From: Marinospirillum sp035271045
GTDB taxonomy: Bacteria > Pseudomonadota > Gammaproteobacteria > Pseudomonadales > Halomonadaceae
Length of the DNA: 45,430 bases
Direction: 5' to 3'
Assembly: GCF_035271045.1 (NCBI RefSeq)
Contig: NZ_DATESC010000019.1
Coordinates: 1-45,430, forward strand
The notes under the pieces were generated by a model that saw only the letters and a program-made list of their open reading frames with translations, was not told the DNA's origin and searched no databases. The translations under genes were made by a program, and so were the position numbers. Of this stretch, positions 26,024-34,384 are shown piece by piece. How positions within the stretch are numbered: the stretch's first letter is position 1; each line of letters opens with the position of its first letter.

Positions 26024-26449
26024 ATGATTAACCTACCTTTTAAGCGTCAGCTAGATGATTTAATAATTTATGGTCAACTGAATGCTGAGCATATTAATGC
26101 ACTAGCAGCGACCGGTATTAAAACGCTTATTTTTAATCGTCCAGCAGCTGAAGAACCCAATCAGCCACTAACATCTGAGTTACAAAAAAAAGCCGAAGCG
26201 TTAGGAATGAAATGGATTCATCAACCGGTTGCATCGGGTCAGGTAACACAAGAGCAAGGCGTTGAATTTGGTCGCTTGTACGCTGCTGCAGAAAAACCAG
26301 TCGTGGCTTTTTGTCGTAGTGGCGCACGTTGTGGCTGTTTGTGGGCGCTTAGCCAAAGACAACAACAATCAGGCAACGAGCTAGTCAATAAAATGAAACA
26401 AGCGGGCTTTGATATGCCTGACTTTTTCAAACGCCTTCTTGCCGAATAA
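26024..26449 (+). CDS. DUF442 / TIGR01244-type sulfur-transfer or phosphatase-like protein
   Basis: The protein (141 aa) has the family pattern: an N-terminal IYGQLNAEHINALAATGIKTLIFNRP and an active-site loop AFCRSGARCG with a CRSGxR signature, a rhodanese/PTP-like nucleophile. The partner domain is usually linked or fused to persulfide dioxygenases, as here at 23 bp spacing. It probably handles sulfane sulfur during sulfide oxidation; the exact reaction is not settled. Confidence 0.85.
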   Translation: MINLPFKRQLDDLIIYGQLNAEHINALAATGIKTLIFNRPAAEEPNQPLTSELQKKAEALGMKWIHQPVASGQVTQEQGVEFGRLYAAAEKPVVAFCRSGARCGCLWALSQRQQQSGNELVNKMKQAGFDMPDFFKRLLAE

Positions 26450-26467
26450 AAGGCTTAAAAACTTAAA

Positions 26468-28252
26468 ATGAAACCAACACCTACAAGGCCCTCCGAGAAC
26501 TCTGAGCTTCAAGGCACAGCCATGCGCCAAGGCCTATGGGGGTTAGTGCGTAGCGGTGTTTATAATCGCCAACTGTTTCGCCAAGATGCAACGGCAGCTT
26601 TAATCGTTAGTTTATTGTTAATACCTCAAAGCCTTGCCTATGCGCTCTTGGCTGGCCTGCCTTTACAAGCAGGGCTTTATGCCAGCATTTTACCCGCTAT
26701 TGCCTATGCTTTATTTGGAACTAGCGGTGTTTTGGCTGTTGGTCCTGTTGCCATCACTTCTTTACTAACCTTTAGTGCTTTAAGCCCTTTGGCATCACCT
26801 GGTTCAGATGAATATGTGTTACTGGCTATATTGCTGGCGCTTATGTCGGGTGTTTGTTTGCTACTAATGTCTTTATTACGCATGGGTTTTTTGGCAAATT
26901 TTTTAAGTCACCCCGTTATGTCAGCTTTTATTAGCGGTGCTGCTATTATGATTTTATTGGGGCAGTTAAAAGGCATTACTGCGATTCCTGTGCAAGGTAC
27001 CACTTTGCCAGAGCAGCTCGTTAGCTTCTATCAAGGTTTTAATTACTTACACTTAAAAACTTTATTGTTAGGTAGTACTTTTCTTACTTTTCTTTATTGG
27101 TCTCGTAAGTACCTTGCTGATTTATTACAGGGCTTTGGTTTAACTAAAGTTACTGCTGCTTTGCTAGCACGTATGGCACCGTTGGTTTTATTAGTGGTCG
27201 CAACGCTTGGGGTTATGCTTTTTAATTTAGATCAGCAAGGTATAAAAATTGTTGGCAACCTTCCCCTTGAGTTACCGCATTTTGAATGGCAAACCATTCA
27301 GTTAAGTACCTTAATGACGCTCTTGCCGATGGCGATGATGATTAGTTTAATTGGTTTTGCAGAGTCCATTGCCATTGCCAGAACTTTTGCAGCCAAGCGT
27401 AGACAACAGGTCAACAGTAATCGTGAGCTTTTAGGCTTAGGCTTGGCGAATATCGCTGCTGGATTAAGCGCTAGTTTGCCCGTTACTGGCGGGCTTTCGC
27501 GCACGGTATTAAACAATGATGCGGGTGCATTAACACCTGTAGCAAGTTTGCTAACAGGTTTGGCTATGGGCGTTATTTTACTTTTCTTTACTGGTTGGCT
27601 GTATTACCTACCTCAAGCCATGTTATCCGCCGTTATTATTATTGCTGTCTTATCCTTAGTTGAATGGCGGCAATTGCCTTATTTATGGTATTACAGCCGA
27701 GAAGATGCTTGGTCTTGGATGGTGACTTTAAGCGGTGTTTTGTTTTTAGGTTTAGAGCTGGGTTTGTTATTAGGTGTTTTAGTTTCTTTAGCGGCATGGT
27801 TGGCTAAAAACAGTCGCCCACACATGGCAGTGGTTGGATTAGTGCCTGGCACTGAACACTACCGTAATGTGCAGCGTTATAAGGTTGAATTACACCCTGC
27901 CATCTTGTCGCTACGCATTGATGAAAGCCTAATGTTTGCTAATGCTCAGGAAGTTGAGCAGCAAATTTTAAAAGAAGTCACGCTACACAGCCAGCTGCGC
28001 CATGTTGTCTTGATGGGGTCGGGAATTAATCATATTGATGCCAGCGGTGTAGAAATGCTAGATCAGCTTAATAGTTTACTAAATGAGCAAGGCGTTTATT
28101 TGCACCTGTCAGAAATTAAAGGCCCTGTGCTGGATAAGTTAAAGCTTATTAAATTTATTGAAGCTTTATCGGGTGAAGTATTTTTAACTCAACACCAAGC
28201 GATGCAAACTTTAATAAAAGCTGAAGCAAGTAAGAAAGAAGCATTTATATAA
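26468..28252 (+). CDS. SulP-family anion permease with STAS domain
   Basis: The protein (594 aa) has about 12-14 membrane helices (about 35-440), with SLLLIPQSLAYALLAGLPLQAGLYAS near the start and SLPVTGGLSRTVLNNDAGALTPVA in the middle. It ends with a cytosolic STAS domain (about 465-590). SulP proteins carry sulfate, bicarbonate or related anions. The position 18 bp after the DUF442 gene in a sulfide-oxidation operon suggests movement of sulfate or sulfite, but bicarbonate cannot be excluded from sequence. Confidence 0.9.
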   Translation: MKPTPTRPSENSELQGTAMRQGLWGLVRSGVYNRQLFRQDATAALIVSLLLIPQSLAYALLAGLPLQAGLYASILPAIAYALFGTSGVLAVGPVAITSLLTFSALSPLASPGSDEYVLLAILLALMSGVCLLLMSLLRMGFLANFLSHPVMSAFISGAAIMILLGQLKGITAIPVQGTTLPEQLVSFYQGFNYLHLKTLLLGSTFLTFLYWSRKYLADLLQGFGLTKVTAALLARMAPLVLLVVATLGVMLFNLDQQGIKIVGNLPLELPHFEWQTIQLSTLMTLLPMAMMISLIGFAESIAIARTFAAKRRQQVNSNRELLGLGLANIAAGLSASLPVTGGLSRTVLNNDAGALTPVASLLTGLAMGVILLFFTGWLYYLPQAMLSAVIIIAVLSLVEWRQLPYLWYYSREDAWSWMVTLSGVLFLGLELGLLLGVLVSLAAWLAKNSRPHMAVVGLVPGTEHYRNVQRYKVELHPAILSLRIDESLMFANAQEVEQQILKEVTLHSQLRHVVLMGSGINHIDASGVEMLDQLNSLLNEQGVYLHLSEIKGPVLDKLKLIKFIEALSGEVFLTQHQAMQTLIKAEASKKEAFI

Positions 28253-28355
28253 ATAATAATTAAACTAATTTTTTAGACTAGCTTTAAGGGTGAGAGCATT
28301 CTTTGACACACCTAAAGCAAAAAAGTATATTTACATCCATCGGATTATTTCGATT

Positions 28356-28502
<147 letters not shown>

Positions 28503-28624
28503 TGTCAGACAAGACCTCACTGCGCCGTTATACTTGTTATAACGGTAACAAAAGGTATGCCATATTTTTATGGTGTATTTGCCTGTACGTTCGCCCTGAT
28601 TCACCTTTAATTTAGGAATTTACA

Positions 28625-29113
28625 ATGAATCAGTGCTCAACGAATGTTATTGATTTCACACCAGCAACAAAACGTATTGCCTTTTTATACGCTTCTTGGC
28701 ATGAAGCGATTGTATTAAATTCTCTAGAAGGCTTTAGAACTGAATTAGTTGCTCGCGGTTACGATGCATCATTGATTGATGTTATTGCAGTACCCGGTGC
28801 ATACGAAATTCCACTACAAGCCAAACTGCTAGCAAAAAGTGGATACTACTCTGCCATTGCTGCCAGCGGGTTAGTAGTTGATGGCGGAATTTATCGCCAT
28901 GACTTTGTTGCACAAACCGTTTGTAATGCTTTAATGCAAGTTCAGCTAGAAACTGAAATCCCTGTATTAACAGCCGTTCTAACGCCCCATCATTTCCACG
29001 AACATGATGAGCATAAAGCTTACTTTAGCCGCCATTTTTTGATAAAAGGAAAAGAGCTAGCGAATGCTTGTGATGCAGCCATTCAGCTGACAGAGAAAGT
29101 AAAACAGCGCTAA
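28625..29113 (+). CDS. ribH2: 6,7-dimethyl-8-ribityllumazine synthase, type II (RibH2-like)
   Basis: Lumazine synthase joins 5-amino-6-ribitylaminouracil and dihydroxybutanone phosphate in riboflavin synthesis. The 162-aa protein has RibH2 hallmarks as in Brucella and Mesorhizobium: ASWHEAIV in place of the RFN-type loop, VPGAYEIPLQAK, GGIYRHDFV with catalytic His92, and PVLTAVLTPHHFHEH. It sits alone behind an FMN riboswitch, while a type I RibH is encoded in the rib operon at 40.5 kb. It should therefore be the flavin-responsive isozyme. Confidence 0.9.
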   Translation: MNQCSTNVIDFTPATKRIAFLYASWHEAIVLNSLEGFRTELVARGYDASLIDVIAVPGAYEIPLQAKLLAKSGYYSAIAASGLVVDGGIYRHDFVAQTVCNALMQVQLETEIPVLTAVLTPHHFHEHDEHKAYFSRHFLIKGKELANACDAAIQLTEKVKQR

Positions 29114-29140
29114 AAAAATAGTTAAAGTTGCTTTTATAGG

Positions 29141-29228
29141 CAAAAAAAAGCCTGAACTTAGTTCAGGCTAATAAAGCAAAAAGCTATCAAGTTTAGTAAA
29201 CAAATAGTACATGATACCAGCCAACAAC
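29141..29228. repeat. 88-bp direct repeat, copy A (3' end and terminator of the 43-aa gene)
   Basis: It is identical at 86 of 88 positions to 32566-32653, in the same orientation. It contains the terminator hairpin GCCTGAAC/GTTCAGGC and the last codons (GWYHVLFVY and stop, minus strand) of the small gene that is intact at copy B. The one difference inside the coding part is synonymous (both codons Leu). The match ends abruptly at 29228, so this is a truncated duplicate. The hairpin may serve as a terminator. Confidence 0.9.
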
Positions 29229-29307
29229 CATCGATCAGATATCAAAAGGACATCTACCTGTAACTCAGGTTATTAAATTAAGCTTCAGCCAGATGAAACT
29301 CTAGGTA

Positions 29308-29535
29308 CTATAATATAGCTTTAGAACCAAGAATAGGTTTAATCCATTGCTCAAGGCTCACCTTTGACATTTGGATAATCAAAAATATATTTTTCTTCTT
29401 TACAAAAATGGGCGAAACCAACTATTACACAATGCACAGCAGCTTTGCCTGCGGCATCGTTGTCCCAAGCAAAGGTTCTGTGAGCAAAGTTGATATAAAC
29501 ACCTATATCTAAAAAGTATGAATATTTTTCATGTT
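29308..29535 (-). pseudogene. Fragment of an N6-adenine DNA methyltransferase (type II R-M / YeeA-like)
   Basis: Reading leftwards from about 29535, one frame gives KYSYFLDIGVYINFAHRTF, then AWDNDAAGKAAVHCVIVGFA, KEEKYIFDYPNVKGEP and a stop at 29351. Just beyond it, in another frame, is EQWIKPILGSKAIL with a stop at 29308. IxFAHRTFxW...GKAAVHxVIxGF and KGEP followed by an xxWIxPxLGS motif are characteristic of large class I adenine methyltransferases of restriction-modification systems. Only about 5-10 per cent of such a gene is left, with a frameshift. Confidence 0.65.
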
Positions 29536-29551
29536 ATTGTTGAAATAACAT
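29531..29551. promoter_or_regulatory. Perfect 8-bp palindrome upstream of mesX (candidate operator)
   Basis: ATGTTATT (29531-29538), spacer GTTGA, AATAACAT (29544-29551). It lies about 80 bp before the mesX start in otherwise non-coding DNA. It does not match the MetR consensus (TGAA-N5-TTCA). The regulator is unknown. Confidence 0.45.
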
Positions 29552-29628
29552 CGCTTTTGTTCATGTTCTGATCCACGTATAAATGTATCCATTCTCAGCA
29601 ATCAACACGAATTGGATACCAGAAGATC

Positions 29629-30612
29629 ATGACTAACAATTTTGTATTTGCTTTAAATAGCATTAATTTTGATGAAAATTATCACCCCTTAAACACGACA
29701 CGAGCGACAACCAACTTCGCTAACTTAGCCAGAGGCGAGAGCCGCCAACAAAATTTGCGCAATACGTTAGCCATGATTAACAACCGATTTAACGCCCTAG
29801 CTCATTGGGATAACCCCAAGGCTGATCGTTATTCTGTTGAGCTGGAAATTGTTTCTGTTGAGATGAAAATAGATCATCAAGGTAAGGAAGATAGCTTTCC
29901 TGCCATTGAACTACTAAAAACCATTATTGTTGATCACCACACCAACCAACGCACCGAAGGCTTGGTCGGTAATAATTTTTCTTCTTATGTGCGCGATTAT
30001 GATTTTAGCGTTTTGCTCTTAGATCATAATAAAGATCAACCCCAGTTCAGCATTCCCAATGATTTTGGTGATTTGCATGGCAAGCTTTTCAAAAGCTTTA
30101 TTAATTCAGCTACTTACCAAGAAAACTTCACTAAGTTGCCAGTGATTTGCCTTAGTGTTTCAGATAACAAGATTTACCATAGAACTGAAAATCAGCATCC
30201 GGTACTCGGTGTTGAATACTTGCCCAATGAGTCCTCTTTAACCGAACAATATTTCAAAAAAATGGGTTTAGCCGTTCGTTACTTCATGCCACCCAATAGC
30301 ACAGCGCCGCTAGCTTTCTACTTTTTTGGTGACCTGCTGAAAGATTACACAGACCTAGAGCTAATCAGTACGATTAGCACTATGGAGTCTTTCCAAAAGA
30401 TTTACCGCCCAGAAATTTATAATGCTAATGCTACGGCAGGTAAATGCTACCAACCTAATTTAAAGAACCTAGACCATTCATTAACACGCATTGTTTATGA
30501 TCGAGAAGAACGCAACCAGTTAGCGATTGAGCAAGGCAAGTTTACTGAAGAATATTTCATCAAGCCTTATCAAACCCTACTTGAGCAATGGTCTGCTAAT
30601 TACGCTGCTTGA
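29629..30612 (+). CDS. mesX: DUF1852 protein MesX, partner of methionine synthase MesD
   Basis: The protein (327 aa) begins MTNNFVFALNSINFDENYHPLNTTRATTNFANLARG and matches the DUF1852 family. The published genetic work on MesD (core methionine synthases, Price and colleagues) showed that MesD needs DUF1852 and oxygen, but not methyl-folate or cobalamin; the biochemical role of DUF1852 was unresolved. mesD follows after 42 bp, the usual pairing. The start ATG 29629 follows AGAAGATC. No cofactor motif is obvious to me in the sequence. Confidence 0.88.
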   Translation: MTNNFVFALNSINFDENYHPLNTTRATTNFANLARGESRQQNLRNTLAMINNRFNALAHWDNPKADRYSVELEIVSVEMKIDHQGKEDSFPAIELLKTIIVDHHTNQRTEGLVGNNFSSYVRDYDFSVLLLDHNKDQPQFSIPNDFGDLHGKLFKSFINSATYQENFTKLPVICLSVSDNKIYHRTENQHPVLGVEYLPNESSLTEQYFKKMGLAVRYFMPPNSTAPLAFYFFGDLLKDYTDLELISTISTMESFQKIYRPEIYNANATAGKCYQPNLKNLDHSLTRIVYDREERNQLAIEQGKFTEEYFIKPYQTLLEQWSANYAA

Positions 30613-30654
30613 ATTTAACTTTATAACTTACACACATTTAATACGGAATCCATT

Positions 30655-31683
30655 ATGAGCATTTTACTACCCACCTCCACCGCAGGCAGCTTACCTAAAC
30701 CTTCTTGGCTGGCAGAGCCTGAAACCATTTGGTCAGCTTGGCGATTAGAAGGTGATGCATTAATTGAAGGTAAACAAGATGCTTTGTTGGTGTGGTTGCA
30801 AGAGCAGCAGCAAGCAGGCATAGATATTGTTAGTGATGGCGAGCAAACCCGCCAACACTTTGTAACTACCTTTATTGAACACCTAGATGGCGTTGATTTT
30901 GAGAAGCGTGAAACGGTTAGAATTCGTAACCGCTACGATGCCAGCGTGCCAACCGTAGTGGGTGCGGTCAGTCGCCAAAAATCAGTATTTGTTGAAGATG
31001 CCAAGTTTTTACGCAAGCACACCAAGCAACCGATTAAATGGGCGCTACCTGGCCCTATGACCATGATTGATACGCTTTACGATGCCCATTATAAAAGCCG
31101 TGAAAAGCTAGCTTGGGAATTTGCCACAATACTGAATCAAGAAGCCCGTGAGCTAGAAGCCGCAGGCGTGGATATTATCCAATTTGATGAACCTTCATTT
31201 AACGTATTTTTTGATGAAGTCAATGACTGGGGCATTGCTGCGTTAGAAAGAGCCGTAGAAGGCCTGAAATGTGAAACAGCCGTACACATTTGCTATGGCT
31301 ATGGCATTAAAGCCAATACCGATTGGAAGAAAACTTTGGGTTCTGAATGGCGTCAGTACGAAGAAGTCTTTCCTAAGCTGCAACAGTCTAGCCTTGATAT
31401 TATCTCACTCGAATGCCAAAACTCGCACGTACCGATGGATTTAATTGAATTAATTCGTGGCAAAAAGGTCATGATTGGCGCTATAGATGTGGCCACTAAT
31501 ACTATAGAAACACCCGAAGAAGTTGCCGCTACGCTGCGTAAAGCACTGCAATTTGTCGATGCCGACAAGCTCTATCCTTCAACCAACTGCGGCATGGCAC
31601 CTTTAGCCCGTGAAGTTGCCAAGGGTAAGCTAAAGGCTTTAAGTGCTGGTGCTGAAATTATTCGACAAGCACTTAAAGCCTAA
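30655..31683 (+). CDS. mesD: Core methionine synthase MesD (MetE C-terminal-domain type)
   Basis: This protein (342 aa) is only the catalytic half of MetE, without the folate-binding N-terminal domain. The zinc site is intact: His211 and Cys213 in TAVHICYGYG, Glu253 in SLECQNSH and Cys312 in STNCGMAP. It begins with the LPTSTAGSLPKP homocysteine-site motif. MesD makes methionine from homocysteine with an unidentified methyl donor, needing MesX and oxygen. In this genome metE is a remnant, so this pair is probably a main methionine synthase unless metH is present elsewhere. Confidence 0.9.
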   Translation: MSILLPTSTAGSLPKPSWLAEPETIWSAWRLEGDALIEGKQDALLVWLQEQQQAGIDIVSDGEQTRQHFVTTFIEHLDGVDFEKRETVRIRNRYDASVPTVVGAVSRQKSVFVEDAKFLRKHTKQPIKWALPGPMTMIDTLYDAHYKSREKLAWEFATILNQEARELEAAGVDIIQFDEPSFNVFFDEVNDWGIAALERAVEGLKCETAVHICYGYGIKANTDWKKTLGSEWRQYEEVFPKLQQSSLDIISLECQNSHVPMDLIELIRGKKVMIGAIDVATNTIETPEEVAATLRKALQFVDADKLYPSTNCGMAPLAREVAKGKLKALSAGAEIIRQALKA

Positions 31684-31708
31684 AGCTTTTTTATAGCTTT
31701 TCTTCTAT

Positions 31709-31736
31709 AAACCGCTACTTAGATAGCGGTTTTTTA
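31709..31736 (+). terminator. Rho-independent terminator after mesD
   Basis: The stem ACCGCTA/TAGCGGT with a 6-nt loop is followed by a T-run. It lies between the convergent mesD and lipoprotein genes. Confidence 0.8.
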
Positions 31737-31737
31737 T

Positions 31738-32385
31738 CTATTCGTATTTTAGTGTTCCGTTCAGGAAGAGCGTGCTGTTGTTGTTTTTATTGTTAGTGCG
31801 AATCGAGCAGGCATGGTCATGCATTTCTTGTAGCCTCACTTCTTTAAATGTAAAAGTTTTTGCTAGTGTATCAATACTAATGCCGTGCTTTTCTACGCTA
31901 GCATTTAGATCTGATGTTTTAAAACATAGCTTATTGCCCTGATACTTACTTGTGTCGGTATTAAAAACATAATCTATTTGTAATTCACCATCGGTTGAAA
32001 GCAGGCTGTTGGCCGCTTTATTATTTGGTCTAAGTATTCTAATTTCCTTCTTCTGACCATTTTCTACATTAACGCTATCAGTAAAAGTAATAGCGTCATC
32101 TTCTTTAGAAAATAAGGGCGTATCAGCACAAAACTCTTTTCCAGTTAAATTGGTGACTGAAAAGTGATGGCCTAAAGCAAGGCAGCCAATTTTTCCATTA
32201 TTGGGCGTTGTGACTGTGTCTTTAGGGTTAGTGTCGGGTGTAGGGCTAGGTGTTGATGTGTCTTTAATGTTTGAGTCTGGTGTAGAGCCGCTTGATTTAG
32301 AGCCACTTGATGAGGAATCAGAGCATCCTGATAGGGCGAAGAAGAGTAGGAATAAAATTAAAAATAAGCGTGTCGTGTTTTTCAT
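31738..32385 (-). CDS. Hypothetical lipoprotein
   Basis: This 215-aa protein has a lipoprotein signal (ALSGC lipobox, lipid-modified Cys21). A low-complexity linker follows, rich in Ser, Gly, Pro and Thr (about 22-66), with a loose repeat of the type TPDSNIKDTSTPSPTPDTNPKD split in two. The C-terminal domain (about 67-215) has several cysteines (C68, C86, C153, C188) and is unrecognised. Its place inside the direct-repeat-flanked segment suggests it arrived with mesX-mesD, but no functional link is visible. Confidence 0.7.
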   Translation of the reverse strand: MKNTTRLFLILFLLFFALSGCSDSSSSGSKSSGSTPDSNIKDTSTPSPTPDTNPKDTVTTPNNGKIGCLALGHHFSVTNLTGKEFCADTPLFSKEDDAITFTDSVNVENGQKKEIRILRPNNKAANSLLSTDGELQIDYVFNTDTSKYQGNKLCFKTSDLNASVEKHGISIDTLAKTFTFKEVRLQEMHDHACSIRTNNKNNNSTLFLNGTLKYE

Positions 32386-32565
32386 AGTTAAGTTATCTCA
32401 GTTTTAGTTTCTTGGGTTCAGCTTGTAAGTACTTTTTCTCAAGTGCTTTTTTCCAAGTATAAAACTAGGCAAAAAAAACTACCTACCCCTAAACAGGGGG
32501 GTGGAGTTAAGTAGCTGGCTTTTGGAGAGGTTTTGGCAAGGGCTTTGAAAATTCAGAAAAAAAGA

Positions 32566-32653
32566 CAAAAAAAAGCCTGAACTCAGTTCAGGCTAATAAA
32601 GCAAAAAGCTATCAAGTTTAGTAAACAAAGAGTACATGATACCAGCCAACAAC
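32566..32653. repeat. 88-bp direct repeat, copy B (3' end and terminator of the 43-aa gene)
   Basis: Partner of 29141-29228 with two mismatches. It includes the Rho-independent terminator of the leftward 43-aa gene: GCCTGAAC/GTTCAGGC stem preceded by eight A on the + strand, that is T on the transcribed strand. The 3.3 kb between the copies holds the methyltransferase relic, mesX, mesD and the lipoprotein gene. I see no gene in 32386-32565. Confidence 0.9.
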
Positions 32654-32749
32654 GGCGGTTAATGTTGGCATGGCTAACAATACAAGTAAACCAATAGGAA
32701 TCCAAACTAGACCAGTACTATCTTGAAAGTTTTCAGTGGATCCTGACAT
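32618..32749 (-). CDS. Small single-pass membrane protein (43 aa)
   Basis: The sequence starts MSGSTENFQDSTGLVWIPIG, continues with a hydrophobic helix (about residues 14-36) and ends VVGWYHVLFVY. It has a good terminator directly downstream, AAGAGGTATTAGTT before the start (a plausible AGAGG site), and its truncated duplicate at 29.2 kb differs only by a synonymous change in the shared coding part. These points support a real protein. It may be a small subunit of a membrane complex; I cannot name a family. Confidence 0.65.
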   Translation of the reverse strand: MSGSTENFQDSTGLVWIPIGLLVLLAMPTLTAVVGWYHVLFVY

Positions 32750-32838
32750 AACTAATACCTCTTAAAGTGTTTGAAAATTGACTTTAATCAAATTTCATTC
32801 ATTCTAAAACTTATTAATGTAATTGTCACGACTGAATA

Positions 32839-33687
32839 TTAGTACATTAAGGTATAGAGTTTACGGCGTGCTTTCACTACCAGTGGATTACCTTCACCTA
32901 ACATCGCAAACACTTCAAGCAGCGTTTTATGCGCCACACCTTCTTGGTGGTTACGATCGTCACGCAACAGTTTTAACAGCCGTTCTAAAGCTTGTTCATG
33001 CTCGCCTTGTAGCAAGGCCGACATGGCTTTTAAATAGTTAGCTTCACTGTCTTCACGATCACCCAGCGCGATAAGCTGTTCTGCTGAAGGGGCAACTTCA
33101 CTAAACTTTAACCCTGCCATTAAGCCTTTAACATCGGGTCTGGCTTTGTCGGTTTCGGGTAAGTTTTCAAGCACTAGTTTGGCATCAGTGGCTAGGTTTT
33201 TTTGTAACAAGACGCGTGCCAAGTCAATTTGTAGTTCAATATCTTCTGGCCAGTGGCTAATCGCCTGTTGCAATAGGTTTTGCGCTTGGTCTAAGTCGCC
33301 GCCGCTAATCAAAAGCTTAACTTGTTCTTTAAGCGCATCTATAGGATTGGTTAAGTGCTGTTTTAAGAAGGCGCGAATTTCACTTTCAGGTTTCATGCCA
33401 TCAAACTTGTCTAATAACTGCCCTTCACCCACAAACATAACCGTGGGTACGCTTTTAACTTGAAACTGTTGCGCGAGTTCTGGTTGTTCTTCAATATTGA
33501 TTTTAGCCAAAACAAATTGGCCTTGGTATTCATGGGCTAGTTTTTCTAAAATAGGCATGAGCACTTTGCAGGGCGCACACCAGCTGGCCCAAAAATTAAC
33601 CAATACTGGCTGCTGCATTGAGCCATCCAGAATGACTTGCTTAAAGTTTTCTAGGGTTACATCAATAATATATGAGGCATTATTCAT
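32839..33687 (-). CDS. cnoX: Thioredoxin-TPR protein, CnoX/YbbN type
   Basis: CnoX proteins are holdase co-chaperones that hand oxidatively damaged proteins to GroEL. The sequence has a thioredoxin domain (about 10-110) with a complete WCAPCK redox motif, and then TPR-like helices to the end (about 282 aa). E. coli CnoX has lost the first Cys (SxxC), so this copy, with both, is probably redox-active as in alphaproteobacterial homologues. I place the start at ATG 33687 with GGAG upstream; a TTG at 33705 is possible. Confidence 0.88.
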   Translation of the reverse strand: MNNASYIIDVTLENFKQVILDGSMQQPVLVNFWASWCAPCKVLMPILEKLAHEYQGQFVLAKINIEEQPELAQQFQVKSVPTVMFVGEGQLLDKFDGMKPESEIRAFLKQHLTNPIDALKEQVKLLISGGDLDQAQNLLQQAISHWPEDIELQIDLARVLLQKNLATDAKLVLENLPETDKARPDVKGLMAGLKFSEVAPSAEQLIALGDREDSEANYLKAMSALLQGEHEQALERLLKLLRDDRNHQEGVAHKTLLEVFAMLGEGNPLVVKARRKLYTLMY

Positions 33688-33732
33688 AAAATTTGCTCCA
33701 GCCAATAAGGGGTTATAGCCATTTAAGTCGGA

Positions 33733-34251
33733 CTAACGCCGCTTCCAAGGTTGTGCATTAAATTCCTTGGGTGGTGGTTGGTTAGAGTTAACCGCAGCAT
33801 TGTCACGAATATCGCGGAAATCTTTACCAAACGTTGCAGCAGGGCGTGGCCCTGACTCTTTTTGCGGTGTTGCTGGGCTATTTTTTTCTTCGCTTCGCTT
33901 AGCTGCAGCGATAGCGTTATTGGCACTGTCGGCAGTAATTCGTTTAGCAAGGGAGTAGCCTTGGTTTATGAGCTTGTCACAAATCCATTGTTGGCCTTGC
34001 ATTCCTGCCCACAAGGGTAAGACAGCAAAACCTGCTAAGGCACTGAGTGACAGCAGCGGAAATTTAAGAATGACCCCTGTAGCAATACCCCCGCCCATTA
34101 GTGCAAAACCAAAAAAAAGTAAAAAAGCTTTGCCCCAAAGGTTGTTGGCTGCTGCCCAAAGAAAGCTAGTAATAAAAGCGCTAATACTGAAGCCCATAGG
34201 CACAGCTTGATAGCCTTTAATTTTATGATGGTAAACTCGAAAAACCTGCAT
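33733..34251 (-). CDS. DUF2628 membrane protein
   Basis: The 172-aa protein has the family opening (MQVFRVYHHKIKGYQAVPMGFSISAFITSFLWAAANNLWGKA, split by a membrane helix). Two to three helices lie in the first 100 residues, and a hydrophilic, Asn/Pro/Lys-rich cytosolic tail ends in PWKRR. The function of DUF2628 is not known. It lies 45 bp upstream of cnoX on the same strand, so co-transcription is likely. Confidence 0.75.
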   Translation of the reverse strand: MQVFRVYHHKIKGYQAVPMGFSISAFITSFLWAAANNLWGKAFLLFFGFALMGGGIATGVILKFPLLSLSALAGFAVLPLWAGMQGQQWICDKLINQGYSLAKRITADSANNAIAAAKRSEEKNSPATPQKESGPRPAATFGKDFRDIRDNAAVNSNQPPPKEFNAQPWKRR

Positions 34252-34384
34252 CCTTTGCCTTTACGCTCTAATGGTTATTAAGCAATTATTGATAATTGCA
34301 ACTTGACTGCTGCTTGTTGACTGAACTTATCATTTGTTATCTGCACGCTCCCTGTGCTGATTTTAATGCATTAAGTTCAGTGTT

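Noticed and set aside
29141..29228. Repeat copy A as part of a dispersed REP-like family
   Set aside because: Only two copies are in the window, and copy B corresponds exactly to a gene end and its terminator, so duplication of that gene end is the simpler reading.
29531..29565. MetR box upstream of mesX
   Set aside because: TGAA and TTCA both occur, but about 15 bp apart rather than the 5-6 bp of the MetR consensus, so I only report the separate palindrome.
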